Source: Blastopirellula sp. (lineage in GTDB: Bacteria > Planctomycetota > Planctomycetia > Pirellulales > Pirellulaceae). Taken from it: a stretch of DNA of 64,000 nucleotides. Position 1 is the stretch's first letter. Each line of letters begins with the position of its first letter. Location of the stretch: assembly GCA_002733575.1 (NCBI GenBank), contig NVWB01000001.1, positions 62,001 through 126,000 on the forward strand. Reading direction: 5' to 3'. The translations under genes were made by a program, and so were the position numbers. This document shows positions 45,552 to 54,944 of this stretch, piece after piece. The notes below the pieces were generated by a model. That model had not been told where the DNA came from. It saw nothing but the letters and a program-made list of their open reading frames with translations, and made no database searches.

Positions 45552-46775
45552 ATGCCAGGACCTTTAGCCGGAATGAAAGTTCTTGATATGTCGCGCATTT
45601 TGGCAGGTCCTTGGCTTACGCAGATACTTTCTGACATGGGCGCCGAAGTCTGGAAGATCGAACGCCCCGGCAGCGGCGACGACACGCGGCATTGGGGGCC
45701 GCCCTATTTGAGGGACAATGCCGGAAACGAAACGCCGGATTCCGCCTACTTCCAGGCCGCAAACCGGGGCAAGAAATCCATCTGCGTCGACATAAAATCC
45801 GAGGAAGGTCGCGAAGTTGTGCAGATGCTGGCCGCCAAGGCGGATGTGTTTGTGGAAAACTACAAAGTCGGTGATCTTGCTCGCTTTGGTCTGAGTTTCG
45901 AAGACATCAAGCAGATCCGGCCAAGCATCGTCTATTGTTCCATTACTGGCTATGGTCAAACAGGCCCCTACAAGAATCGCGCTGGATACGATATGGCCAT
46001 TCAAGCCATCAGTGGCCTGATGAGTATGACGGGAGAAAAAGCGTATTTGCCGGGCGGTGGCCCGCAAAAAGTTGGTGTTCCGATTGCGGATTTGATGACC
46101 GGAACCCTGTCATCCGCAGCTACAATTGCCGCCTATCACCATGCGAAAAACACGGGTGTCGGGCAACACATCGATATGGCGCTTTTCGATGTGATGGTGT
46201 CCTCCCTAGCCAATCAGAATATGAACTACCTGATCGGCGGTGAGATCCCTCAGACTATGGGGAACGCACATCCCAACATTGCCCCTTATCAGGTCTTTCA
46301 AACAAAAGACAGCAGTTTTGTCTTGGCCGTGGGGAATGATAGGCAGTACAGGAAATTCTGCGATGTGGCCGAGTGCCCAGAACTGGTCGAAGATGTTCGT
46401 TTTGTCACCACGTCGGATCGGCTTGGAAATCGTGAAGCGCTCACCGAGAAGCTTCAGTCCATAATTGTCATGCAGACAACGGATTTTTGGGTGCAGAGCC
46501 TTTCGCGTTCAGGGGTACCTTGTTCGCCAATCAACAACCTACGAGACGTCTTCGACAATGAACAAATCAGGCACAGGGGCTTGCAGATTACTGGGAGGCA
46601 CAAGAATAACTGCAAGCTGCCATTAGTCGGCAGTCCAATAAAATTCTCTGAAACGGCGGTGGATTACCAAAATGCCCCACCTGTTTTGAATGAGCATCGA
46701 GACTATATTCTCGACGAAGTTTTGGGTCTTTCGAGCAGCTGCAAGCAAAGGCTGACGCTGGGAATTCCAGAGTAA
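45552..46775 (+). CDS. CaiB/BaiF-type (class III) CoA-transferase
   Basis: This 407-residue enzyme has LAGMKVLDMSRILAGPWLTQ at the start, RRG-type NRGKKSICVD, and the catalytic aspartate Asp147 in AGYDMAIQA. It moves CoA between acids without free acyl-phosphate. I chose the ATG at 45552 because AAGGTGA precedes it and family alignment begins there; the longer frame overlaps the operator. With the acyl-CoA synthetase it would activate the substrate acid or recycle CoA. Confidence 0.9.
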   Translation: MPGPLAGMKVLDMSRILAGPWLTQILSDMGAEVWKIERPGSGDDTRHWGPPYLRDNAGNETPDSAYFQAANRGKKSICVDIKSEEGREVVQMLAAKADVFVENYKVGDLARFGLSFEDIKQIRPSIVYCSITGYGQTGPYKNRAGYDMAIQAISGLMSMTGEKAYLPGGGPQKVGVPIADLMTGTLSSAATIAAYHHAKNTGVGQHIDMALFDVMVSSLANQNMNYLIGGEIPQTMGNAHPNIAPYQVFQTKDSSFVLAVGNDRQYRKFCDVAECPELVEDVRFVTTSDRLGNREALTEKLQSIIVMQTTDFWVQSLSRSGVPCSPINNLRDVFDNEQIRHRGLQITGRHKNNCKLPLVGSPIKFSETAVDYQNAPPVLNEHRDYILDEVLGLSSSCKQRLTLGIPE

Positions 46776-46789
46776 TTACGAGGGTCGAC

Positions 46790-47292
46790 AGGCACGCGGC
46801 ATGTGCCTTCGGCTCCGGGTGATCGATATCCCTGCATCGTTCCTTCTCGTTTCCGAAACGGTAGATGGCTGTTTTCCGCACGATTGTTCAGCCCTTTGTG
46901 CGACCAATGATCTATGCCGGGCGCAACCTCTCGCTTGGCCGCCCGCTTATCCCGTCGGGGCTGGAGAATTTCGTCCAGAATAGCACCGTGTTGATCAACT
47001 GCGCGCCAGAGCCAGAACTTCCTGCCCGCGCCTTTCACGACGACCTCGTCCAGATGCCAGACGTCGTCGGGATGTCCCTGCAGCCACCGCAGGTTACGAG
47101 CTATCCGAAGTCCGAAGTTGGTAGTCCAGCGCCGAATGGTCTCATATGACACGTCTATCCCACGCTCCATCAGCATCTCATCAACCTCGCGCAGGCTCAG
47201 ATTGAACCGGGCGTACAGCCGACCGCATAACTGATGATGGATCGGGGAAACCGATGACCTCTTAGTTTGGGAAGATCAGGGCAATTTTTCAT
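46790..47292 (-). pseudogene. IS6-family transposase remnant, copy 1
   Basis: From ATG 47292 the frame reads MKNCPDLPKLRGHRFPRSII, shifts once, then gives RFNLSLREVDEMLMERGIDV and DVWHLDEVVVKGAGRKFWLW, loses a segment, and ends near HKGLNNRAENSHLPFRKRE. The frameshift and internal deletion make it inactive. It lies directly behind caiB. Confidence 0.75.
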
Positions 47293-47400
47293 TGGATCCC
47301 GCTAAACCCAGGTGCAGAGCTCGTCAACGTGACAGAACCGTTCAGTATTGATCACTGGTTGTTGTGGAGAATCATGCCGCCCACAAGGCGAATGGCGACA

Positions 47401-48312
47401 TCACCGTTTCGACGTGGACCTAGAGGCAGTGGCTATCGTCGAGCGAATCCACTTGTGCAGCGGAGATTGATGCGTTCGAGTCGTCCAAAAGATGTCAATT
47501 TCAATTGGAACATCTAGCGGAAGTTTTTTTCGCACAACCCAGTCTCCAAGCTGGTCAGCGATCAAGCTGGGTATGATTGCGACAAGGTCCGTCCCTCGAA
47601 TGTATCCGCCTATGTCGCCGTATTCCGAAAGTTCAATTGTTGGCGCAATATTGATGCCATTTGCTTCAAACTTGCTCAGGTAGAGCGGACGCCAACCGCC
47701 TGAAAACCGGATCAAGATGTGATTTACCGCTTCGTAATCCTCCAAAGTCATTGTGGTCTCACAAAGCGGGTTTTCCCGGTCCATGATGCAGCAATACTGA
47801 TCGGTTCTAACATGGCGTTTGTAGACTTTGTCGCCAAAGAACTGCACGGGACCAATCAGGAGGTCACATTCTCCGCGTTTGAGCTGCTCCTCGCCCCGCG
47901 CGTGAGAATTGATCACCCGGAGAACTATTCCCGGTGCCCTGTCTCGAAGTGTTCGAATGAACGATGGCAGAATGGTCACCCGCTCATAATGGTTACAAGA
48001 GATGGTCACCTGACCTCTTGCGGTGGCCGCAGAAAAATCAGTCTCGAACGCAACGGACTGTATGTCTTCGAGCATTCTTGAAGTTTGCAGCACAATTGCT
48101 CTGCATCGCTCAGTTGGAATCATTTCTGCGCCCGCCCTCACGAACAAGGGGTCGTCAAAGCAGTCTCTCAGTCTCGCGATCGTATAACTGACGTTGGATT
48201 GCGTCTGACCGAGTTTCTCGGCCGTGCGGGAGAACGACCCGAGTTCGTAAACAAATTGCATTGTTCGCAACGCAGCGAAATCAACACTCAGGATTTTTTG
48301 TTTAGAGTCCAT
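47401..48312 (-). CDS. LysR-family transcriptional regulator
   Basis: This 303-residue protein has the LysR winged helix at about residues 12-70 (FAALRTMQFVYELGSFSRTA, then QTQSNVSYTIARLRDCFDDP) and a substrate domain. It diverges from the P450-ferredoxin pair, the usual layout for a LysR controlling its neighbour. The shared AT-rich spacer (48313-48432) should hold its binding sites. Confidence 0.88.
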   Translation of the reverse strand: MDSKQKILSVDFAALRTMQFVYELGSFSRTAEKLGQTQSNVSYTIARLRDCFDDPLFVRAGAEMIPTERCRAIVLQTSRMLEDIQSVAFETDFSAATARGQVTISCNHYERVTILPSFIRTLRDRAPGIVLRVINSHARGEEQLKRGECDLLIGPVQFFGDKVYKRHVRTDQYCCIMDRENPLCETTMTLEDYEAVNHILIRFSGGWRPLYLSKFEANGINIAPTIELSEYGDIGGYIRGTDLVAIIPSLIADQLGDWVVRKKLPLDVPIEIDIFWTTRTHQSPLHKWIRSTIATASRSTSKR

Positions 48313-48432
48313 ATACCTACATGTAAATCAAATTCCTTCATACACAAAATCAATTAAATCAAATTGACAACTCGAAATAATAATTATCTTGTTAAACACC
48401 TCAAGAGCAGCCCCTGCCCAAAGGATGTTACT

Positions 48433-49617
48433 ATGGTAAACCCAGTGCCTGTCGTCAAAGATGTCGTTTTTCAAAACCTTCTGGACGATCCGTATCCCAG
48501 CTATGACCGCATTCGGAATCTGGCCTCCGCGGTCTGGGTCGACAGCGCCCGGATCAACCTGGTGACTCGGTTTGACGACATCATGGAGGTCGAGCGCAAT
48601 CATGCGGTTTTTGCGTCGACCAACCCGAAATCGCTGATGAACAAGGTGATGGGACACTCACTAATGCGCAAGGATGACGAGCTGCACCAGATCGAGCGCA
48701 AGGCGCTTGAACCTTCTTTCCGTCCCGGCGTCGTCAAAAAACACTGGGGTCCGATCTTTTCCGACATCGCCGATCGCCTGATCAGCGCGTTCGAGGACAA
48801 AGGCGAGGCGGATTTGTTCAAGGATTTTGCTGGTCCGATGGCATCTTACGCGCTGATCGAGCTGCTTGGATTTAAGTCGGATGTTGCCTGGCAGGATATC
48901 TCGCTCTGGTCGCAGTCACTGATGGACGCGGTAGGAAACTACAGCACTGATCCGGGAATCACCGCCCGGGGAAAAGCGGCAGCGGGGGCAATTGAAACTG
49001 AAATTGACCGGGTTCTTGGCTACCACACCGAAAACGAAAACCCGTCGATCCTGTCAAGCATAGCACATGCCGAGCACAAGCATTCCATCGAGCAGATCCG
49101 AGCCAACGTCAATGTGGTGGTTGGTGGTGGCCTGAATGAACCACGGGATTCGATACTGACGCTTATCTACGGGCTGTTGCTAAACCCCAATCAGCTGGCG
49201 CGGGTCCAAAAGGAAAAGCGTCTTTTTGCGACCGCCTTCGAAGAAGCGGTACGCTGGGTTTCACCAATCGGTATGTATCCCCGCCGCGTGACGCAAGACA
49301 CCGTTCTTGGCGACACGCAGTTGAAAGAGGGCGATCAGATAGGGATTTGCATTGGTGCAGCAAACCGCGACCCCTCCCATTTCGACGATCCCAGCGTCTT
49401 TGACATAAACCGTCCCCGCCAACAGCATCTTGCCTTTGGAGGCGGACCTCATTTTTGCGCCGGCACCTGGGTCGCCAAGCAGATGGTCGGCGAGATTGCG
49501 GTTCCGATGATCTTTGACCGGTTGAAAAACCTCCGGCTACACGGCTCCAGACCAGTCATCGAAAACGGTTGGGTGTTTCGCGGACCGACAAGTTTACCCG
49601 TTCAGTGGGACGTTTAG
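48433..49617 (+). CDS. Cytochrome P450 with unusual I-helix
   Basis: This 394-residue soluble P450 has HxxxR in the C helix (HQIER), ExxR (EAVR) in the K helix, and the heme loop FGGGPHFCAGTW with Cys342. The I-helix reads GGGLNEPRD instead of the usual A/G-G-x-D/E-T-T, so the acid-alcohol pair that delivers protons is altered. I chose ATG 48433, which has AAGGA upstream; a TTG at 48364 would be implausible. The next gene, 10 bases on, is its likely electron donor. The substrate is unknown; ether-cleaving P450s are one group in which I recall similar motifs, but I cannot verify it here. Confidence 0.9.
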   Translation: MVNPVPVVKDVVFQNLLDDPYPSYDRIRNLASAVWVDSARINLVTRFDDIMEVERNHAVFASTNPKSLMNKVMGHSLMRKDDELHQIERKALEPSFRPGVVKKHWGPIFSDIADRLISAFEDKGEADLFKDFAGPMASYALIELLGFKSDVAWQDISLWSQSLMDAVGNYSTDPGITARGKAAAGAIETEIDRVLGYHTENENPSILSSIAHAEHKHSIEQIRANVNVVVGGGLNEPRDSILTLIYGLLLNPNQLARVQKEKRLFATAFEEAVRWVSPIGMYPRRVTQDTVLGDTQLKEGDQIGICIGAANRDPSHFDDPSVFDINRPRQQHLAFGGGPHFCAGTWVAKQMVGEIAVPMIFDRLKNLRLHGSRPVIENGWVFRGPTSLPVQWDV

Positions 49618-49627
49618 AGGAAAAACC

Positions 49628-49948
49628 ATGATCACATTTACATTTGTTAATCCAGACGGCACCGAAACTGCCGTTCAGGTCGCACCGGGATACTCGGTAA
49701 TGCAAGCGGCGCTGGCCAACGGAATCAATGGCGTCACCGCCGAATGCAACGGCAGCGCCGCCTGCGCGACCTGTCATGCCTATTTTGACGAAAGCGTGAC
49801 AAGCGCACTTCCCGAGATCAAAGAGCACGAGGACGACATGCTGGATTTCGCAGCATCACCCCGCGAGGCCGGCAGCCGACTTAGCTGTCAGATCTTGGTA
49901 TCCGAAGCGCTGGAGGGCACCCGTATCAGGCTGCCGGACGCGCAGTAA
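49628..49948 (+). CDS. [2Fe-2S] ferredoxin, putidaredoxin/adrenodoxin type
   Basis: This 106-residue protein has cluster cysteines 40, 46, 49 and 87 in the C-x5-C-x2-C...C pattern. It should pass electrons to the upstream P450. AGAGGA precedes the ATG. No ferredoxin reductase gene is present in the window, so one must come from elsewhere. Confidence 0.9.
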   Translation: MITFTFVNPDGTETAVQVAPGYSVMQAALANGINGVTAECNGSAACATCHAYFDESVTSALPEIKEHEDDMLDFAASPREAGSRLSCQILVSEALEGTRIRLPDAQ

Positions 49949-49984
49949 TAAGCAAAATCAACGAAAACCCAACGGGAGGAACCC

Positions 49985-50450
49985 ATGAAACACTTTGCAA
50001 AAATCTGCCTGACAGCAGCTGTGTTGGTCGTATCCGGTTCTGTGGCCTTGGCCGCGGATTATACCTTGACCATTTCCAGCTGGGCACCGCCGACTCATGG
50101 CATGAATGCCAAGATGTGACCGCGTTTCGTCGAAATGGTTGAAGAGGCCACAGATGGCAAGGTCACCGCCGAACTGAAGCTGAGCCTCGCCCCGCCGTCG
50201 GCGCAGATGGACCTGATCCAGGATGGTGCGGCTGATGCCTCGATCATCTTCCACAGCTACGAGGGATCAATCGAGGCCGCCTCGGTCGCCTACTGGCGAG
50301 TCTAAGAAAATATCTGAGCAAGGCCAATGAGCATCGTGGTGTCAAATTGATTGGCTTAGTCACGCATCGTCCGGCGCAGCTGCACACACACAGACATGTG
50401 ACTGCGCGAACCGGTATCGCAGGTATGGAACTGCGGGTTGCCGTCATAGC
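49985..50450 (+). pseudogene. Broken TRAP substrate-binding protein (second dctP)
   Basis: Signal peptide MKHFAKICLTAAVLVVSGSV is followed by YTLTISSWAPPTHGMNAKM, an in-frame TGA (probably a former TGG), FVEMVEEATDGKVTAELKL, a one-base frameshift at about 50305, and KANEHRGVKLIGLVTHRPAQ. The gene is then cut by an IS30 remnant, leaving less than half. It is a relic of a second TRAP system in the P450 operon. Confidence 0.75.
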
Positions 50451-50458
50451 AGAGCGCC

Positions 50459-50632
50459 ATGAACAAACGTGTCCGCCGATACTTGCCGCGAGACACAGCT
50501 CTGCTGTCACTCCCAAATCGATATATAAAGTCGATCTGCGAGCGCCTGAACGCGACACCCCGCAAATGCCTTGGATGGAAGACGCCAGCCGAAGCTTTCC
50601 GAGATGAACTGATGAAGCTGGAGCGGCGATGA
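50459..50632 (+). pseudogene. IS30-family transposase C-terminal fragment
   Basis: The frame reads NKRVRRYLPRDTALL, then SICERLNATPRKCLGWKTPA, the end of an IS30 transposase. Nothing of the catalytic core is left. Confidence 0.7.
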
Positions 50633-50695
50633 GATACCTTACCCACGCAAGCCGATGCAATCGGAATGGAACTCACACTGCGCCGGATTTAGGGC

Positions 50696-50944
50696 TTCCG
50701 TATTCCGCGTGAAATCATCCCATTTGCCGTGTGGGCGTATCATCGCTTCGCACTCAGCACAGCGGATATCGAGGATTTACTCGCTGAGCGTGGTGTGACC
50801 GTCAGTAGGGAAAGTGTGAAGCTGTGGGTCAATTGGTTTGGCCGCCATTTCGCGATTTGCATTCGATGGGATCGCCCCAGATCGCGCGACATATGGCATT
50901 TGGATGAACTTGTCATTCGGATCGGAGGTGAACGATACTGGCTC
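50696..50944 (+). pseudogene. IS6-family transposase fragment, copy 2
   Basis: The frame reads YHRFALSTADIEDLLAERGV, then DIWHLDELVIRIGGERYWL, and is cut by the left end of IS256 copy 1 at 50945. Confidence 0.7.
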
Positions 50945-52114
50945 GGGGGAGTGTCAGATATTCCGTGTATGACTGATCTGGTTCATGCTTCTGCAAAAGG
51001 AAGCAAAGATGACCATTTCCAAAGAATTACTGGACGAACTGTTGAAGGGCTGCGAGCGGCCCGAGGATTTGCTCGGCGACGCCGGGTTGATGAAAGAGCT
51101 GAAGATCAGGCTCATGGAGCGGATGCTGGGAGCCGAGTTGACGGCGCATTTGGGCTATGAGGAAGGCAGGGATGCACCGCCGGGTCAATCCAACCGGCGC
51201 AATGGTACAGCCGCCAAGCGCCTGAAGGGCCAGGACGGTGAGGTGCCGATTTCTGTGCCGCGTGACCGGGATGGCAGTTTCGAACCAGAGCTGATCAGGA
51301 AGGGCCAGACCCGGATTGACGGGATAGACGACAAGATCATAGCCCTTTACGCTCATGGTTTGACTGTCCGTGACATCCGCGCCCACCTTGAGGATGTCTA
51401 CGGTCTAAAGGTTTCGCCCGACCTGATCAGCCGGGTCACCGATGCCGTGCTGGACGAGGTGCGGGAATGGCAATCCCGGGCGCTGGAGCGAATGTATCCT
51501 ATCGTCATTTTCGACGCTCTTAGGGTCAAAATCCGGGACGCTGACAGTCGTATGGTCAAGAACAAAGCAGTCTATGTGGCTCTTGGCGTCTCACGGGATG
51601 GCGTGCGTGAAGTTCTCGGGCTCTGGATCGCTGACAACGAAGGTGCAAAATTCTGGCTTTCGGTGATGAACGAGTTGAAGAACCGTGGCGTACAGGACAT
51701 CCTGATCGCCGTCGTGGACGGGCTCAAAGGCTTCCCAGAGGCCATCACCGCCGCTTTCCCTGATACCACGGTTCAAACCTGCATTGTGCATCTGGTGCGC
51801 CATTCCCTGAACTTCTGTGCCTGGAAAGATCGCAAAGCCGTGGCTGCCGATCTGAAACGGATTTACCAGGCCGCGACCGCCGATCAGGCCACCGGTGAGC
51901 TGGATGCGTTTGAGGAAAAATGGGCCGGGAAATATCCCTCAATTGCCCCGGCCTGGCGCAGGGCCTGGGAGGAGGTCATCCCGTTCTTCGCCTTCGACCC
52001 GGCGATCCGCAAGATCATCTATACGACGAATGCAATCGAGAGCCTGAACCGCGTGATCCGGAAATCCATCAAAACGCGTGGATCGTTTCCGACAGAGGAA
52101 GCTGCGACAAAGCT

Positions 52115-52122
52115 GATCTACT
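52115..52122. repeat. Target-site duplication of IS66 copy 2, left
   Basis: GATCTACT, repeated exactly at 54510-54517. Confidence 0.92.
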
Positions 52123-52145
52123 GTAAGCGTCCGGTCTGACTGCCC

Positions 52146-53648
52146 TTACCGCGCATTCCACGGCAACAGATCAGCGACGCGGTTGATTTTATAGTCGGGA
52201 ATGCGGGCGAGTGTATCGGCAAGCCAAGCTTGGGGGTCGATGCCATTCAACTTAGCGGTTTCGATCAGGGTGTAGGCGATGGCGGCGGCTTTGCCACCTG
52301 TTTGTGATCCTACGAACAGGTAGTTCTTGCGCCCGATGGCGACGGAGCGCATTGCCCTTTCCGCAGTGTTGTTGTCCAACTCCAGGATGCCATGATCGAG
52401 GTAAGGTTTGAGCCGCGCCATGCGCGTCAGGGCATAACGGATTGCTCCGGCCAGCGGCGATTTACCGGAGATACTGGGCAATTGGGCGTGCAGCCATATC
52501 TTGAGATCGTCGAAGATCGGCTTTGCGTTTGCCTGCCGGATCTCGACACGTCTGTCTGGTGGTAATCCGCGTGCTTCCTTCTCGACAGCGTAAAGCTGCG
52601 CGATGCGTCTGATGGCCTCGTCGGCGATGGCCGAACCCTGGGCTCGGTGGATGTCGACGAACTTGCGCCTGACATGGGCCATACAGGCGACCTCGCTGAT
52701 ATCGCCGGAGCGATAGAGGTCTTCGAACCCGGCATAGCCGTCCGCGTGCATCCAGCCTTGATACTTCGCGAGGTGATCTTTGGGGTGCTGCCCTTTGCGA
52801 TCTGGCGAGAACTGATACCAGCTGGCGGGTGGAACGCTACTGCCCCAAGGTCGTTCATCCCGTCCGTAAGCCCAAAGACGTGCCGTCGCCGTCTTGCCGG
52901 TGCCGGGGGCAAGCATTTTGATGGGTGTGTCGTCTGCGAAGATGGCCTGTCCAGCCAGCACATGCCGTCCGATGGCATCCGCGAGCGGTTCTAGCAACGC
53001 TGTCGACTTACCGACCCAGTCGGCCAGCGTTGAGCGATCAATGTCGATCCCGTCGCGCTCAAAGATGCCGCTTTGGCGATAGAGCGGCAGGTGATCAGCG
53101 TATTTGTTGACCAAAACATGGGCAAGAAGGCCTGGACCAGGACGCCCGCGCTCGATGGGGCGTGATGGCAAGGGGGCCTGCGTGAACGCCTCGCAGCCCG
53201 AACAGGCAAAGCGTGGCCGCACGATGCGGTTCACGATGAACCGGCCGGGAACGTATTCCAGTTCTTCGGTCACGTCCTCGCCCAAGCGGCGCAACGCACC
53301 ACCACATTGGACGCAGTCGTCATCGCCGGTAGTCAGCTCAATTTCCATGCGTGGGATGTGATCGGGGATTGGACGTCGCTTTGGCTTATCCTTTGGTTCC
53401 TCGTCGGGAAGACGCAGCTTTGCTGTCATCTTTGCGACAGCGATCTCGCTGGTCTCCAACGCCAATTGCAGTTGTTCAATGCTTTCCGACAACGATCCGA
53501 ACCGGTGATTGCGTTGGCCCGCCAACTGATGTCGCAGCTTCTCGATCAGAACCGCCTGCGACTTCACTTCGGCCAGCAACAGCGCTGTGAACTGCCTCAG
53601 TTCATCGGGGTCTTCTGGTAAAGATTTGGACACGTCCAGCATGGTCAA
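52146..53648 (-). CDS. tnpC: IS66 transposase TnpC
   Basis: This 500-residue DDE transposase has QLAGQRNHRFGSLSESIEQL near residues 42-61, a CVQCGG zinc segment, and LDNNTAERAMRSVAIGRKNY at the C-terminal side. It is intact. Confidence 0.92.
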   Translation of the reverse strand: MTMLDVSKSLPEDPDELRQFTALLLAEVKSQAVLIEKLRHQLAGQRNHRFGSLSESIEQLQLALETSEIAVAKMTAKLRLPDEEPKDKPKRRPIPDHIPRMEIELTTGDDDCVQCGGALRRLGEDVTEELEYVPGRFIVNRIVRPRFACSGCEAFTQAPLPSRPIERGRPGPGLLAHVLVNKYADHLPLYRQSGIFERDGIDIDRSTLADWVGKSTALLEPLADAIGRHVLAGQAIFADDTPIKMLAPGTGKTATARLWAYGRDERPWGSSVPPASWYQFSPDRKGQHPKDHLAKYQGWMHADGYAGFEDLYRSGDISEVACMAHVRRKFVDIHRAQGSAIADEAIRRIAQLYAVEKEARGLPPDRRVEIRQANAKPIFDDLKIWLHAQLPSISGKSPLAGAIRYALTRMARLKPYLDHGILELDNNTAERAMRSVAIGRKNYLFVGSQTGGKAAAIAYTLIETAKLNGIDPQAWLADTLARIPDYKINRVADLLPWNAR

Positions 53649-53702
53649 ACCATAGCAAAACGAGGGAGAAACGGGAATCCCAAGCGGACATTCATTGCCG
53701 TT

Positions 53703-54050
53703 TTATCCCGCCTTGAGCGGCTTCCAGCTGCGTTGCGGTAAACGCCAGTCGATCCCTTCCAGCAACATCGCCAACTGGGCCGCCGTTAGGGCAATCTTGC
53801 CCTCTTTTGCTGAGGGCCAGACAAACCGGCCCTTCTCAAGCCGTTTGCTGAACAGGCACGCGCCTTGGCCATCCCACCATATGATCTTGATCAGATCGCC
53901 CCGCCGACCGCGAAAGACGAACATGTGGCCCGCAAACGGGTCCTGCTTCAGCGTCTGCTTGGCTTGCGCTGCCAGCGTCGTGAACCCACGCCGCATGTCG
54001 GTCACACCCGCCGCAAGCCACACCCGCGTATTAACCGGAACCGGAATCAT
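53703..54050 (-). CDS. tnpB: IS66 accessory protein TnpB
   Basis: This 115-residue Orf2 protein shows [18 protein letters not shown] and [15 protein letters not shown]. It overlaps tnpA by four bases. Confidence 0.92.
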   Translation of the reverse strand: MIPVPVNTRVWLAAGVTDMRRGFTTLAAQAKQTLKQDPFAGHMFVFRGRRGDLIKIIWWDGQGACLFSKRLEKGRFVWPSAKEGKIALTAAQLAMLLEGIDWRLPQRSWKPLKAG

Positions 54051-54424
54051 ACCGACAGCCCCCGGATCAGCCGCGCCAACGCCTCGGGGTCGTAGTCACC
54101 GATGATCCTCAAGCGGTGACCGCCTGCGATATCAATCTCAATCGCACTTTGTGCGGACTGGGATTCGAGAGTTGGAGCCGGACCATCCTTCAGGGTGTGA
54201 TCAATAATCTCAACAGGCAGGAAACAGGGCGTCTCAACCGTCAATTCCTCAACCGCGTCAGGATCAGGCGCATACCGGGGATCACGCAGCCACTTAAAGA
54301 TCATGTTTGCATTCATCGCATAGCGACGAGCAACCTGCGCCACCGAAACACCCGTTGCTGTCGTCTGAAAACAGATCGACCGCTTCTCTTCATCCGTCCA
54401 AAGTCGCTTCGTTCGACGCGCCAT
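54047..54424 (-). CDS. tnpA: IS66 accessory protein TnpA
   Basis: This Orf1 DNA-binding protein has helix-turn-helix [22 protein letters not shown] chose ATG 54424 (MARRTKRLW) because GGGGCAGAG precedes it; ATG 54436 is possible. Confidence 0.88.
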   Translation of the reverse strand: MARRTKRLWTDEEKRSICFQTTATGVSVAQVARRYAMNANMIFKWLRDPRYAPDPDAVEELTVETPCFLPVEIIDHTLKDGPAPTLESQSAQSAIEIDIAGGHRLRIIGDYDPEALARLIRGLSV

Positions 54425-54509
54425 TCTCTGCCCCATAGTGTCCGCTATCCAAAGCGGACACTATCGATCACGCTCTAAGAGCGGCAGAGCAGTGAGACCG
54501 GACGCTTAC

Positions 54510-54517
54510 GATCTACT
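54510..54517. repeat. Target-site duplication of IS66 copy 2, right
   Basis: GATCTACT, partner of 52115-52122. Confidence 0.92.
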
Positions 54518-54675
54518 TGGCGATCCGCAACTTCCAGAAAGGTGGCAGGAATGTCCGAGAATGGTTTGCCGCCAGGAACCAATTCGCTATCATGTTTGAG
54601 GAACGCTTCTATGCGTAACCGTATCTGAAACCCGCATGGGCCAGCCCAGATACACAGAGTTTATGACACTCCCCC

Positions 54676-54944
54676 CTGTCGTGGACGTAGGTCAGGCCAT
54701 TCCGAAAGACCTGGCTGCATCTCTTAGAGACTGCGTGCAGAACATAGGAAGTCCTTACCTGCGGAGACCGAAATGCGGCGGCTTTATGTGTCGACCGCGG
54801 AGACAACCATGCTCCCGGCATACGCAAACGTTTCCTCCCGTCGAGATACCGAGATTGCGCCACACTTCTGAGCTTGCACTGCACCGTAACGCGCGTTGGC
54901 GCGATCCATGTTGTGTTCCCTTCAGGGCTTGACTGGTGCTGTGC
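54676..54944. other. Stretch between two IS256 elements, no gene seen
   Basis: About 270 bases hold no recognisable gene. They may be decayed DNA of the former IS6 or catabolic region. Confidence 0.4.
54937..54944. repeat. Probable target-site duplication of IS256 copy 2, left
   Basis: TGCTGTGC, repeated at 56349-56356. Confidence 0.65.

Larger units (their letters stand above)
52123..54509 (-). mobile_element. IS66-family element, copy 2, complete
   Basis: The ends are GTAAGCGTCCGGT at 52123 and its inverted match ending at 54509. It is flanked by an exact 8-bp duplication GATCTACT (52115-52122 and 54510-54517). It carries tnpA, tnpB and tnpC. Its proteins clearly differ from those of copy 1, so it is another IS66 type, although the outer ends agree. 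Confidence 0.92.
51009..54618 (+). pseudogene. IS256-family transposase split by IS66 copy 2
   Basis: The frame from ATG 51009 (MTISKELLDELLKGC, with AAGGAAG upstream) is open through the mutator-type catalytic core (VYVALGVSRDG, GLWIADNEGAKFW, IYTTNAIESLNRVIRK) to 52122. After IS66 and one target copy it resumes exactly in frame at 54518, reading LAIRNFQKGGRNVREWFAAR and ending at 54618. Removing the IS66 element would restore a complete transposase. Confidence 0.85.
50945..54675 (+). mobile_element. IS256-family element, copy 1, interrupted by IS66
   Basis: The ends pair as GGGGGAGTGTCA (50945) and TGACACTCCCCC (54664-54675). Without the IS66 insertion it is about 1.34 kb. No target duplication is visible, and the IS6 sequence does not clearly resume on the right, so one flank has been rearranged. 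Confidence 0.75.

Noticed and set aside
54510-54618. Separate small gene after IS66 copy 2
   Set aside because: It is the C-terminal end of the interrupted IS256 transposase, in the same frame once IS66 is removed.
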